Made by a program: the position numbers and the translations under genes
Part shown: positions 25,800 through 34,654 of the stretch, piece after piece
Layout of the letters: every line of letters starts with the position of its first letter
Position numbering within the stretch: position 1 is the first letter of the stretch
Assembly (NCBI GenBank): GCA_036275915.1
Contig: DASUCV010000023.1
Span: forward strand, 58,792-122,791
DNA: 64,000 bases
Source of the DNA: Candidatus Polarisedimenticolaceae bacterium
GTDB taxonomy: Bacteria; Acidobacteriota; Polarisedimenticolia; Polarisedimenticolales; DASRJG01
Reading direction: 5' to 3'
Notes under the pieces: model-generated
Told to the model about the DNA's origin: nothing
Database searches by the model: none
The model's input: only the letters and a program-made list of their open reading frames with translations

Positions 25800-26829
25800 C
25801 CGATCCCTCGGGCGGGTCGCCGGCCGCGACCTTCCGGACGACCGACTCGCGCTCCTTGCCGTCGACGCGCGCCGTCGCCTCGACGTAGTCGCGGAACCTC
25901 GCCGGCACGCCCGCGACGTCGGGGTCGCTGGGGTCGGCACGATTCATGACCTGGACGTGGAGGTGGGGCGCGCTCGTGTTCCCGCTGTTGCCGACATAGC
26001 CCACGACGTCGCCGGCGCGCACCGTGTCGCCGGCCTTCACCGCGAGCGATCCCTTCCGGAGGTGAGCGAGGAGAACGAAGCTCGTGCCGGCGTCGATCAC
26101 CACGTAGTTCCCGAAGAACCAGAGCGGGTGCCGGAGGGCGGACGAGTAGCTCTTCGCGCGGATCTCGCCGCCGGCCGCATTGTCCTCGACGTCGCCGACG
26201 GCGAAGGCGACGCGTCCCGCCACCGGGGCGACGACGTCGCGACTGGAGGTCGCGTCGACCGCCGCCAGGTCCCAGGCGAACTCGCTGCCGAGCGGCGACA
26301 TCCGATGGCTCGTGCCGCAGGCGTGCCCTTGCGTCACGCGCCACGCCCCGCGCACCGGAACGAGGATCGACGGCAGAACCTCGGGCGCCGCCAGCGGAAC
26401 GTCGAGCGCCTGCGTCGCGCGAACGGCGTGGAGTCCGCGCCGCTGGACGAGACGCATCTCGAAGCGAACGCGGTCGGTCGCCGCCGTCGGCGGCGCCAAG
26501 CAGATCCCCGCCCACGACTGGGCCTCGCCGGCGTCGATCTTGGGATCGGAGAGGAGTCCGGCATCGACGAAGAGGGCGCTCGCATCGTCGACCGTCTTGA
26601 CGACGGACGTCCCCTCCAAATAGAGGAGGCGCAGGCCTTCGATGCGTGTCGGACGGTCGGAAGGGTTGTGGACGTCGAGCGCCAGGAGCGTATCGCGGCG
26701 CCCGCCGGAATCGATGACGACCGGCACCTTCGGTCGTATTTCGAATTGGAGTTGCGGATCCCCGGCCCCAGCGAGGCCGGGGATCGCAAGAGCGGTCGTG
26801 ACGGCGGCCGCGGTGAAAACGAGCCGCAC
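25762..26829 (-). CDS. Exported M23-family metallopeptidase
   Basis: A 355-aa protein. The GTG start leads into a signal peptide (AAAVTTALAIPGLAGA), then an N-terminal beta-sandwich-like domain and a LytM/M23 domain: SEFAWDLAAVD (metal-binding Asp), VVAPVAGRVAFAVGD, GNYVVIDAG, VLLAHLRKGSL, VGYVGNSGNTSAPHLHVQV (HxH). The first histidine ligand is not in the standard HxxxD position, with only SHRMSPLG nearby, so hydrolytic activity on peptidoglycan is probable but not certain. It follows HU by 10 bp and overlaps purD tail to tail. Confidence 0.82.
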   Translation of the reverse strand: MRLVFTAAAVTTALAIPGLAGAGDPQLQFEIRPKVPVVIDSGGRRDTLLALDVHNPSDRPTRIEGLRLLYLEGTSVVKTVDDASALFVDAGLLSDPKIDAGEAQSWAGICLAPPTAATDRVRFEMRLVQRRGLHAVRATQALDVPLAAPEVLPSILVPVRGAWRVTQGHACGTSHRMSPLGSEFAWDLAAVDATSSRDVVAPVAGRVAFAVGDVEDNAAGGEIRAKSYSSALRHPLWFFGNYVVIDAGTSFVLLAHLRKGSLAVKAGDTVRAGDVVGYVGNSGNTSAPHLHVQVMNRADPSDPDVAGVPARFRDYVEATARVDGKERESVVRKVAAGDPPEGSVILSVAEAAPSR

Positions 26830-26839
26830 GTGAGAACGC

Positions 26840-27118
26840 TTACTTCTTCTTGATGAGGTCCTTGAGAGCCTTGGCGACCGTGAAGCGAACGACGGTCTTG
26901 GCCGGAATCTTGATGGCTTCGCCCGTCGCCGGGTTACGGCCCATCCGCGCCTTGCGCTTGACGACCTTGAACTTGCCGAGGCCCTTCATGGGGACCTCGC
27001 CGCCCTTCTTGATCGTCTTCTCGACGACCGTCGTCAGCCCCTCGAGGAACATCTTCGCGCTCTTGCGATCGGAGCCTGCCGCTTCGGACAGGGCCTGGAT
27101 CAACTCGGTCTTCGTCAT
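26840..27118 (-). CDS. hup: HU-family DNA-binding protein
   Basis: A 92-aa histone-like protein of the HU/IHF family. MTKTELIQALSEAAG begins the helical dimer body, GLGKFKVVKRKARMGRNPATGEAI is the DNA-binding beta arm with the conserved GRNPATGE tip, and the C-terminus is KALKDLIKKK. ATG 27118 is chosen over a longer in-frame start because GGAGGA lies 7 bp before it and the family begins there. It has its own promoter after aroK. Confidence 0.94.
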   Translation of the reverse strand: MTKTELIQALSEAAGSDRKSAKMFLEGLTTVVEKTIKKGGEVPMKGLGKFKVVKRKARMGRNPATGEAIKIPAKTVVRFTVAKALKDLIKKK

Positions 27119-27154
27119 CGAAACATCCTCCAAAGGTGGGAAAACACGAACCGC

Positions 27155-27182
27155 AGTATGCACTTTTGCTAGAAAAAATCAA
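27155..27182 (-). promoter_or_regulatory. Promoter of the HU gene
   Basis: TTGATT (27182-27177) and CATACT (27160-27155) with a 16-bp spacer in an AT-rich stretch. The TGA of the -35 is the aroK stop codon. Confidence 0.5.
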
Positions 27183-27694
27183 TACAAAAACGATCTCCGT
27201 CGTGCGTCGACCGCGCGCGCGACCTCGGACGCCGTTCCGGATGACGCATCGACATGAACGTCGGCGAGCGCGTAAGCGGCGCGGCGGCGCTCGAAGAACG
27301 CGCGGCGATCGAGCGCATCCGCGAGCGCCAGGAGAGGACGGGACGACGGATCGTCGACGCGCGCCCGCGCCACCTCGAGCGGGAGATCGAGCCAGCACGA
27401 GACGCCGTTCGCGCGGATGAACGCGCGATGCGGAGCGCCGAGGAAGAGTCCGCCGCCGGTCGCGACGACGAGCCTGCTGCGACCTTCGAGCGAGAGGAGC
27501 GCGCGCCATTCCGCCTCGCGGAACGCGCCTTCGCCCTCGGTGCGGAAGATCGTCTCGATCGTCGTTCCGCGCTCGCGCTCGACGATCGCGTCGGTGTCGG
27601 CGAACTCCCAGCCGAGATCGTGAGCGAGCGCGCGTCCCACCGTCGACTTCCCCGCCGCCATGAATCCCACGAGGTAGATCGCGCGATCACTCAT
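27179..27694 (-). CDS. aroK: Shikimate kinase
   Basis: A 171-aa P-loop kinase of the shikimate pathway (ATP + shikimate to shikimate 3-phosphate). Walker A is GFMAAGKST (10-18), followed by the shikimate-binding region ADTDAIVERERG, FREAEWRALLSL, the conserved VVATGGGLF and the arginine-containing lid RPLLA. The ATG overlaps the last 8 bp of the DUF1684 gene. The stop codon lies inside the -35 of the HU promoter. Confidence 0.92.
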   Translation of the reverse strand: MSDRAIYLVGFMAAGKSTVGRALAHDLGWEFADTDAIVERERGTTIETIFRTEGEGAFREAEWRALLSLEGRSRLVVATGGGLFLGAPHRAFIRANGVSCWLDLPLEVARARVDDPSSRPLLALADALDRRAFFERRRAAYALADVHVDASSGTASEVARAVDARRRSFLY

Positions 27695-28322
27695 GCGCAG
27701 GGCCACGCTCCCCCGCAGCGACCGCGACGTCGAGCGTGTTCTCGTCCGGCGTCCGCGGGCACTGGAAACGCTCGGGCTCGCCGTACGCGCACGACGGGTC
27801 GTACGCACGATTGAAGTCGAGCGTGTACGGCCCGCCCTCGTCCCCTTCGAGATCGACGTAGCGTCCCGCGGCGTACGTTTCCTTGCCGCTCGTCACGTCC
27901 TTGAAGGGGAGGAAGAGGCCGGCGCCCCCCGGACGCGCCGGGAGATCGAGGAGACGGTAGACCTGGAGCATGAGCACGCGGCCGTCGCGCTCGAACCGCA
28001 CGCGGCCCCACCGCTCGCACGGCCGCGCCTCGCCGGTCGTCGTGACGATCGTCATCCGCTCGGGGTGTTCGTACGGCTCGAGCATCCCGCCGTAGCGCCA
28101 CGACGGATCGAGCGGGTAGTACGGGAGCCCCTTGAACGCGCTGCGCGCCGCCTTCGGCAGCGGCGAGTCCGCGTCGGTCCGGAACGTCTCGTCCTTGGCG
28201 AGGCGATCGGTGGCGATGTCCCTTGCCCACGACGCGGGCGGCGGCACCGGCGTCATGACCGACGGGTCGCTCGCGCCACAGGCCGCGCACAGGAGAACGG
28301 CGGCGACGAGGAAGCGCCTCAC
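27687..28322 (-). CDS. DUF1684-family lipoprotein
   Basis: A 211-aa predicted lipoprotein. The start GTG at 28322 overlaps the TGA of the helicase gene (GTGA). RRFLVAAVLLCAACG provides a lipobox (CAAC). The mature part matches the DUF1684 pattern: SAFKGLPYYPLDPSWRYGG, LFLPFKDVTSGKETYAAGRY, YTLDFNRAYDPSCAYG and CPRTPDENTLDVAVAAGE. The family is found in many bacteria and its function is unassigned. It is translated between the helicase-exonuclease and aroK in one unit. Confidence 0.85.
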   Translation of the reverse strand: MRRFLVAAVLLCAACGASDPSVMTPVPPPASWARDIATDRLAKDETFRTDADSPLPKAARSAFKGLPYYPLDPSWRYGGMLEPYEHPERMTIVTTTGEARPCERWGRVRFERDGRVLMLQVYRLLDLPARPGGAGLFLPFKDVTSGKETYAAGRYVDLEGDEGGPYTLDFNRAYDPSCAYGEPERFQCPRTPDENTLDVAVAAGERGPAHE

Positions 28323-31210
28323 GACCACGCCGTCGGAATCCTGAGGGTCCGTCCCAACTTGTCCCGGTGCAGGAGGTAACCCTGCGCACGGCCCATCTCC
28401 CAGAGGCGTCGCGTCACGTCGACGTCCTTCCTGCAGTACTGCTCGATGAGGTCGATGCGCCCCTGCTTCCACCACTGCAGGCTCTGGAGGCCGTCCCCCG
28501 CCTTCGACTCGCCGAGGTTGACCTCCGAGAGGTGGCCCAGCGAGACGCGGAAGCCGACGCAGTCATGGATGACGCCGAGCAGGTCGAGCGTCCGGATGCG
28601 TCCGAGGTCGCGATCGGTGTACCCCGAGAGGACCGCGAGATCGAACCGGTCGATGTTGAATCCGATCACACGATCGGCGAAGGCGAGGTCGAGGAGAAGC
28701 CGCTCGACGTCGGTTTCGTAATAGGTCCGGTAGCACCGCGCTGCGGCATCGAAGACGACGGCGAGAGCGAGCCCCATCTTCGCGACGTGGTTCCAGCCGC
28801 CGACCTCGTCGGCGCTGCGCTGGGTCTCGAGATCGAAGACGAGCACGCGATCGCCCGAGACGGCCGGCGTGGGGACGGCGCGCGTGATCCCGTGCTTCTT
28901 GATCGGCGGAGCGACCGGAACGGGCACCGACGTATCGTCGAGGTCGACGGCCTCGTCCCCGAGCACGATCGCGAGGAGACGTGTCGCCCCGGCCTTGTCG
29001 AGGGGCTTGTTGCCGTTCCCGCACTTCGGTGACTGGATGCAGGCGGGGCAGCCGGCGTCGCACGGGCACGCGGCGATCGCCTCGCGCGTCTTGGCGAGGA
29101 GGGTCTCGAGGTCGCGGAAGGCGCGCTCGGCGAGCCCCGCGCCTCCCGGCACTCCGTCGTAGAGGAAGATCGCAGGCCCCCCGATCTGCGGGTGCATCGT
29201 GTAGGAGATCCCGCCGACGTCGCCACGGTCGGCGATCGCGAGCAGCGGGAAGAGCCCGATCGCGGCGTGCTCGGCGGCGTGGAGCCCTCCCATGAAGTGC
29301 AGACCGTCGGCGGCGAACGCCGTGGCGAGCGCCGGGGGGATCTCGATCCATAGACCGGTCGTCTCGTACATCAAAGGCGGTGCGTCGAGCGGATAGGTCG
29401 CGATCGCCTCGCCGCCGAAGAGGCGCTTCTTCTGATACTCGCGAATGCGGACGGTCACCTTCAGGCGGCCGAAACCGACGGAGATCGCGCCGCCGGGAAC
29501 CGGCAGCGCGCGCTCCTCCAGCCGGTCGAGGATCTCCGTCTCCTTCTCGCCGAGGACGACGGTGTAGTAGTCCGCGCGCACCGATCGCGCGATCACGCGC
29601 TTGTGCTCCGCCTCGAGGGCGTCGATCACGTACGACTGGCCGGCGTGCAGGTAGATCGCGCCCGGATGACATTCGTGCCAGACGCGCATCGCGTCGATCG
29701 TACCGAGCATGCGCCCGCGCCCCGCTTCGAGGATGGCGTAGGGCGCACCGGCGCTGCGCGGGCTGATCTCGCGCTGCGGGCGCCTCCGGTAGGAAACGTA
29801 GCGCCGCCCTTCCGCATCCTTGGCGAGCCGGCCGGCCGCCGTCAGGTCCCGGACGAGGTCGCGGCCGCGCGGATCGAGCGCATCGACCTCCGTCGAGGTC
29901 AGCGCTTCTTCGGCCGCCGCGCACACGAGGTGCGCGCCGGCGACGACCGGGTTCCATGGATCGAGGACCGCTCGCTCGAACGCGCCGTCGAAGAGCTCGT
30001 CGGGATGCGCGACCAGGTACTGATCGAGCGCGTCGGGCAGCGCGATGAGGATGACGAGCGCGTCGCGCCCTTCACGCCCGACCCGGCCGATGCGCTGCCA
30101 CGTCGACGTGCGCGAGCCCGGATAGCCGACGAGCACGCAGACGTCCAGCCCGCCCACGTCGATGCCCAACTCGAGCGCGCTCGTCGAGAGGACGGCGAGC
30201 AGCTCGCCGGAGTAGAGCTTCTTCTCGATCGCGCGCCGCTCCTCGGGAAGGTAGCCCGCGCGATACGGGGCGACGTGGCGGCGGAGCTCGGGGGCCTCCT
30301 GCGCGATCCACGTGTGGAGCAGCTCCGTGACGCGCCTCGCCTTCGTGAACGCGATCGTCCGCGCTCCTTCCCGCGCCGCGGCGACGACCGCGCGCACCGC
30401 GGCCGTGTAGGGCGAGACGGTGACCGGATTGACGACGATCACGTCCCGCGCGGCCGAAGGCGCGCCCGATCGGTCGACGAGGCGGAACGGCACCCCCGCG
30501 AGCGACGCCGCGAACTCGTCGGCGCGCCCGATCGTCGCCGACGCCGCGACGAACGACGGCGACGCCCCGTGGAGCGCGGCGAGGCGCCGCAGTCTCCGCA
30601 CGATGTGGTGGACGTGGGCGCCGAAAACGCCGCGGTAGACGTGGAGCTCGTCGAGCACCACGTAGCGGAGGCGCGCGAGGAACGGCGCCCAGTCGGCGTG
30701 GTACGGGAGGATCCCCGCATGGAGCATGTCGGGGTTCGTGATGAGGACGTCGGGCGGGTCTTGCTTGATCTTGCGGCGCATGCCGTCGGGCGTGTCGCCG
30801 TCGTAGATCTCGAAGGTCGGCGGGCGGAGGCGTCCGGTCGCCGCGGCGAGCGCGCGGAGCGTAGCGAGCTGGTCCTGCGCGAGTGCCTTCGTGGGGTAGA
30901 GAAAGAGCGACGTCCCCGGCGGGTCGCCGAGCGCGGCCTCGATCGCGGGGAGCGCGAAGACGAGCGACTTGCCCGACGCCGTCGGCGTCGCGACGAGCAC
31001 GTTCTCCCCCGCGCGCGCGGCATCGAGCGCCGCCGCCTGGTGCGCGTAGAGCCTCTCGGCGCCGAGCGCACGATGGGCCTCCTCGATCTCCCGGGGAAGC
31101 GGGCGCTCCGTCGCCGCGTACCGGGGTTCGGATCCGTCGAGACGTCGATGATGGGCGACCTTGGGGCCGAGGAGCGGATGCTCCAGGATGCGGCGGACGA
31201 CCGGATTCAT
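28319..31210 (-). CDS. MrfA/YprA-type DEAD/DEAH helicase fused to a DnaQ-like (MrfB/YprB) exonuclease
   Basis: A 963-aa fusion. The N-terminal helicase has TPTASGKS (Walker A, about 75-83), LDELHVYRG (DEAD-type box), SATIGR, and a C-terminal helicase lobe with STSALELGIDVGGLD and QRIGRVGR. A DUF1998 domain follows with the four-cysteine cluster near 710-735 (CPCDAGCPACIQSPKCG). The last ~175 residues form a DEDD exonuclease fold: VFDLETQ (Asp/Glu), GFNIDRFDL (Asp), and YCRKDVDVT (Tyr-x3-Asp). In Bacillus subtilis MrfA and MrfB are separate proteins for mitomycin-C repair. The fusion supports an equivalent repair role here (inference). Confidence 0.9.
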   Translation of the reverse strand: MNPVVRRILEHPLLGPKVAHHRRLDGSEPRYAATERPLPREIEEAHRALGAERLYAHQAAALDAARAGENVLVATPTASGKSLVFALPAIEAALGDPPGTSLFLYPTKALAQDQLATLRALAAATGRLRPPTFEIYDGDTPDGMRRKIKQDPPDVLITNPDMLHAGILPYHADWAPFLARLRYVVLDELHVYRGVFGAHVHHIVRRLRRLAALHGASPSFVAASATIGRADEFAASLAGVPFRLVDRSGAPSAARDVIVVNPVTVSPYTAAVRAVVAAAREGARTIAFTKARRVTELLHTWIAQEAPELRRHVAPYRAGYLPEERRAIEKKLYSGELLAVLSTSALELGIDVGGLDVCVLVGYPGSRTSTWQRIGRVGREGRDALVILIALPDALDQYLVAHPDELFDGAFERAVLDPWNPVVAGAHLVCAAAEEALTSTEVDALDPRGRDLVRDLTAAGRLAKDAEGRRYVSYRRRPQREISPRSAGAPYAILEAGRGRMLGTIDAMRVWHECHPGAIYLHAGQSYVIDALEAEHKRVIARSVRADYYTVVLGEKETEILDRLEERALPVPGGAISVGFGRLKVTVRIREYQKKRLFGGEAIATYPLDAPPLMYETTGLWIEIPPALATAFAADGLHFMGGLHAAEHAAIGLFPLLAIADRGDVGGISYTMHPQIGGPAIFLYDGVPGGAGLAERAFRDLETLLAKTREAIAACPCDAGCPACIQSPKCGNGNKPLDKAGATRLLAIVLGDEAVDLDDTSVPVPVAPPIKKHGITRAVPTPAVSGDRVLVFDLETQRSADEVGGWNHVAKMGLALAVVFDAAARCYRTYYETDVERLLLDLAFADRVIGFNIDRFDLAVLSGYTDRDLGRIRTLDLLGVIHDCVGFRVSLGHLSEVNLGESKAGDGLQSLQWWKQGRIDLIEQYCRKDVDVTRRLWEMGRAQGYLLHRDKLGRTLRIPTAWS

Positions 31211-31241
31211 GTGGGGCTCGCGGGAGGAGGCCGGGCCGCGG

Positions 31242-31247
31242 ATTATA
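31242..31247 (-). promoter_or_regulatory. Putative -10 of the helicase-exonuclease gene
   Basis: A perfect TATAAT on the minus strand 31 nt before the ATG. Its TAA is the stop codon of the upstream Ser/Thr kinase gene. Confidence 0.5.
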
Positions 31248-33366
31248 GCCCGGCGAGCGCCTCGCGGGTCCGCACCGTGTCGGGGTGCTCGTCCCCGAGG
31301 ACACGCTCGCGGATGCCGAGCGCTTTCTCGAATGCTTCCTTGGCCTCCGCGGTCCGCGCCTGCCGGCGCCGGAGCTCGGCGAGGTGGACGAGCGCGGCGG
31401 CGCGGGCGGGGTTGTCCGGAGGAAGGCTCGCATCGAACGCCGCGAGCGACTTCGTCAATGCCTCCTCGGCACGCTCGAGCTTCCCGTCGGCCAGGTACAT
31501 CTCCCCGAGCGCGTCCTGGACCGGAGCGACGTCGGCGCTCGAGTCACCGAACAAGATCGTCCGGCTTTCGAGCGCTTCCTCCAGGAGCGGCGCGGCTTCC
31601 GCGGTCCGCCCTCGTCTCACGAGAACGAGACCGAGCATGTAGACGCCGCGGATGTGGTTGATGTCGGTAGGCTGATAGGCGTTTCGCAGACGCAGCGCCT
31701 CCCGCTGCTCCGCCTCCGCGCGCTCGAGATCCCCGCGAATGAGGTAGAGGGTTCCCAGGCTGTCGTGGGCGGAGGCGACGTACGGAAGCCAGTTCGGCTT
31801 CGACGATCCGTACAGGGCCAGTGCTTCCCGGATCAGCGCCTCCGCGTCGTCGAGCTTGCCGAGGTCCCGCCGCACGCAGCCCAGGTTCTCCAGGATGTAG
31901 CCGAGATCGTCGTGCCGCGTGTCGGGACGCGAGCGCGCCCGAGCGGCCGCCGACGCGAAGATCGCCTCGGCCTCGCGAAGCCGTCCTGCGATCACGAGGT
32001 ATTCGCCAAGGCTGATCGTGCGCGCGGAGGCCTCCCAATCCGGGTCGCGCAGAACGTCCTTCCGGATCTCGACGGCGCGCGTGAGACACCGGATCGCCGG
32101 GTCGTAGAGGCTCGCGGTCGCGAGCGCGGCGCCGACGTGCTCGAGCAGGCTCACCGTCGCTTCCGGTCGATCCGGCCAGCGTGTCTCGAGGGACGAGACG
32201 AGCCGCTCGACCGCTTGCGGATCGAGCACGCGGTCGGAATAGATCCCGAACGTCAGGTCCGCGCGCACGAGCTCGGAGAGGACCTTCGCGCCCCGCTGTG
32301 CCGCGCGTGCCTCCTGGTTCGCGCGGTTCCGCTCGGCGACCAGGTTTCGAGCGACCACCGTCATCGCGATGCCGAATCCCGCGAGGAGCACGACGACGAG
32401 GGCGAGCGCCGCGAACGGCACCTTGTGCCGGACGACGAGTTTCCGGAGCTGGTAGGCCGCGCTCGGCGTGCGTGCGAGGACCGGCTGGCCCGCGCGGAAC
32501 CGGCGCAGGTCGTCCGCGAGCGCCGAGACCGAGCCGTAGCGGCGGTCGGGGTCCTTCTCGAGCGCCGTGCCGACGATCGTCGCGAGATCGGGATCGAGCC
32601 GCCACGGTGCCTTCCACAGGCTCCGGAGCGCACGGGGCGGCTCGTCGCGCAGCACGCGCGGCACGTCGAACGCCGGGACCTCCTCGAGATCGAACGGGTG
32701 CGCCTTCACGAGCATCTCGTGGAGGACGATGCCGAGCGCATAGACGTCGGCGCGCGCGTCGACGCGGTCGGGATCGCCGGCGAGCTGCTCGGGGCTCATG
32801 TAGGCGAGTGTCCCGCGGAGCGTGCCGAGCTCGGTCGCCTGCGTGGCCCGCACGAGGTCGACGTCGGTGATCCGGGCGAGGCCGAAGTCGAGGACCTTGA
32901 CGTGCCCGTCGATCGTCACGACCAGGTTCGACGGCTTCAGATCGCGGTGGAGGACGCCTCGTTGATGCGCGTACGCGACGGCGTCCGCGATCTCGAGGAA
33001 GAGCCCGAGGCGTTTCTCGATCTCCTCACGCGAAGGCGGATCGGGCCTCGATGCGAGCCAGGCGTCGAGCGCCTCGCCGAACGCGAGCTCCATGGCGAAG
33101 TAGTGGAATCCGTCGTCGGTGCGTCCCGAGGCGTAGAGGCTCGCGATCCCGGCGTGCTCGAGCCGTGCCAGCGCTTGGACCTCACGCCGGAAGAGGCGCA
33201 GCACGGCTTCGTCGACGAACTGCTCGCCGCGCACGACCTTGAGCGCGACACGGCGCCCGGTCTCCGTCTCGGCGGCCTCGTACACGACCCCCATCCCGCC
33301 CCGCCCGATCTCGCGGACGATCGAGAACGTGCCGATCGCGGAGGGAGGCCCGATGTCGCGCGTCAT
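31243..33366 (-). CDS. Membrane Ser/Thr protein kinase with C-terminal TPR repeats
   Basis: A 707-aa Hanks-type kinase. The kinase domain (about 13-275) has GRGGMGVVYEA (P-loop), VALKVV (Lys), HRDLKPSNLV (catalytic loop), LDFGLARI (DFG) and TLAYMSPEQL. One TM segment follows near residue 325 (ALALVVVLLAGFGIAMTVVA). The remainder is about seven TPR units (YILENLGCVRRDLGKLDDAE, YVASAHDSLGTLYLIRGDL and others) facing the periplasm or exterior. The ATG overlaps the rluA-type stop (ATGA). Confidence 0.92.
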   Translation of the reverse strand: MTRDIGPPSAIGTFSIVREIGRGGMGVVYEAAETETGRRVALKVVRGEQFVDEAVLRLFRREVQALARLEHAGIASLYASGRTDDGFHYFAMELAFGEALDAWLASRPDPPSREEIEKRLGLFLEIADAVAYAHQRGVLHRDLKPSNLVVTIDGHVKVLDFGLARITDVDLVRATQATELGTLRGTLAYMSPEQLAGDPDRVDARADVYALGIVLHEMLVKAHPFDLEEVPAFDVPRVLRDEPPRALRSLWKAPWRLDPDLATIVGTALEKDPDRRYGSVSALADDLRRFRAGQPVLARTPSAAYQLRKLVVRHKVPFAALALVVVLLAGFGIAMTVVARNLVAERNRANQEARAAQRGAKVLSELVRADLTFGIYSDRVLDPQAVERLVSSLETRWPDRPEATVSLLEHVGAALATASLYDPAIRCLTRAVEIRKDVLRDPDWEASARTISLGEYLVIAGRLREAEAIFASAAARARSRPDTRHDDLGYILENLGCVRRDLGKLDDAEALIREALALYGSSKPNWLPYVASAHDSLGTLYLIRGDLERAEAEQREALRLRNAYQPTDINHIRGVYMLGLVLVRRGRTAEAAPLLEEALESRTILFGDSSADVAPVQDALGEMYLADGKLERAEEALTKSLAAFDASLPPDNPARAAALVHLAELRRRQARTAEAKEAFEKALGIRERVLGDEHPDTVRTREALAGL

Positions 33367-34268
33367 CGCGAGCGAGAAGATACGTCGTCCGGGAGCGGCG
33401 CCGTGAGATCGATCGCGCCGACGACGATGCGTGCGCAGTGCAGGAGATGGCGCGTCGGGCCACCCTCGTCGCGCCGCGCGTCCCGGACCCCACGGACGAG
33501 ATCGAGATAGTCCGCATCGGGCCGCCCGTAGAGGATGTCTCCGACGATCGCGTGTCCGATCGCCTCGAGATGGACGCGGAGCTGATGGCGGCGTCCGGTC
33601 TCCGGGAACAGGCGCAGCAGTGTCGCGCCGCCGAGCCGGCGCTCCACGCGCCACCGCGTCACCGCGCGCTCGCCGCCTTCGACCACCGAGCGGCGCACGA
33701 ACACCTTGCGCCCTTCGACTTCGCCGATCGGACGATCGATCGTCCCCTCGTCGCCTTCGATCTCGCCCGTCACGATCGCGACGTACTCCTTGTGGACCTC
33801 GCCGCGCTCGAACGCGGTCGCAAGCGTGCTCGCGGCCCCCGCGTCTTCTGCGACGAGGAGGACGCCCGACGTCTCGCGGTCGAGACGGTGGACGAGACGC
33901 AGCTCCTCGCAGCCTTCCTGACGGCGCAGCATGCGAATGATCGTGTTCTCGCGGACCGTGTTCACCGGATGGACCGGAATCCCCGCCGGCTTGTCGACCG
34001 CGAGCCAGCCGTCTCCGCGCGCGAGCACCGGAATCTCGAGATCGAGCAGCTCCTCGACGATCGGCGTATAGCCGATGCGCACCTCGCCGCCGGGACGCAC
34101 GGGTGTCGATGCCCGAGGCCTCACCCCCCACGACAGAATCACGCGCTCCTCGATCGCGCGCTGGATGCGTGCGCGCGAGAGGCCCGGGATGCGCTCGTGC
34201 ATGAAGAGGTCGAGGCGCTTCCCCCGGTCACGCTCGCCGACGGCGAAGACCGTCTGCGGCTCGCTCAC
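33363..34268 (-). CDS. RluA-family pseudouridine synthase
   Basis: A 301-aa rRNA/tRNA uridine isomerase. The S4-like N-terminus (GKRLDLFMHERIPGLSRARI) is followed by the catalytic core LRLVHRLDRETSGVLL with the nucleophilic Asp, LLRLFPETGRRHQLRVHL and AIVGDILYG. The target uridine (RluC or RluD type) cannot be decided from sequence alone. The GTG start overlaps the TGA of the NUDIX gene (GTGA) and the stop overlaps the kinase ATG. Confidence 0.92.
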   Translation of the reverse strand: MSEPQTVFAVGERDRGKRLDLFMHERIPGLSRARIQRAIEERVILSWGVRPRASTPVRPGGEVRIGYTPIVEELLDLEIPVLARGDGWLAVDKPAGIPVHPVNTVRENTIIRMLRRQEGCEELRLVHRLDRETSGVLLVAEDAGAASTLATAFERGEVHKEYVAIVTGEIEGDEGTIDRPIGEVEGRKVFVRRSVVEGGERAVTRWRVERRLGGATLLRLFPETGRRHQLRVHLEAIGHAIVGDILYGRPDADYLDLVRGVRDARRDEGGPTRHLLHCARIVVGAIDLTAPLPDDVSSRSR

Positions 34269-34654
34269 GCGATTCGCCAGCGCAGCGCTTTCAGGATCGC
34301 GCGGTTCGCCTCGGGCATGCCGAGCGCGTCGAGCGAGGCGGGGTCGGCCCACGCGTACGGCCTGCCGCCGTCGACGCGTGGCTCACCGCCGGGATCGTCG
34401 ACGAGGAAGACGTGGAAGCGGAGGCGGCGATCGGGGTAGTCGTGGACGAACATCAAGAGGGGCTCGGCAGCCTTCGCCTGGAGCCCGGTCTCTTCCTCGA
34501 GCTCACGAAGCGCCGCCGCCTCGGGCTCCTCGCCCTCTTCGACCTTGCCGCCGGGAAACTCCCAGGCGCCGCCCTGATGGACGTCCTCGGCGCGCCGCGC
34601 GACGAGCACCGACCGGCCGCGCCTCACGACGGCGAGCGCGATGTCGAGGATCAG
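34265..34654 (-). CDS. NUDIX hydrolase (MutT-like)
   Basis: A 129-aa protein. The complete Nudix box Gx5Ex7REUxEExGU is present (GGKVEEGEE...RELEEETGL), with upstream [18 protein letters not shown] and downstream FVHDYPD typical of 8-oxo-dGTP pyrophosphatases. The strand preceding the box ([12 protein letters not shown]) requires a start at CTG 34654, which overlaps the TGA of hbd (CTGA). The next in-frame start (GTG) would remove that strand. It is translated between hbd and the pseudouridine synthase. Confidence 0.86.
   Translation of the reverse strand: MILDIALAVVRRGRSVLVARRAEDVHQGGAWEFPGGKVEEGEEPEAAALRELEEETGLQAKAAEPLLMFVHDYPDRRLRFHVFLVDDPGGEPRVDGGRPYAWADPASLDALGMPEANRAILKALRWRIA

Noticed and set aside
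31243..34131. A 962-codon version of the kinase gene with a long N-terminal extension
   Set aside because: The extension is the RluA gene read in another frame; the kinase domain starts at 33366, in an ATGA overlap.
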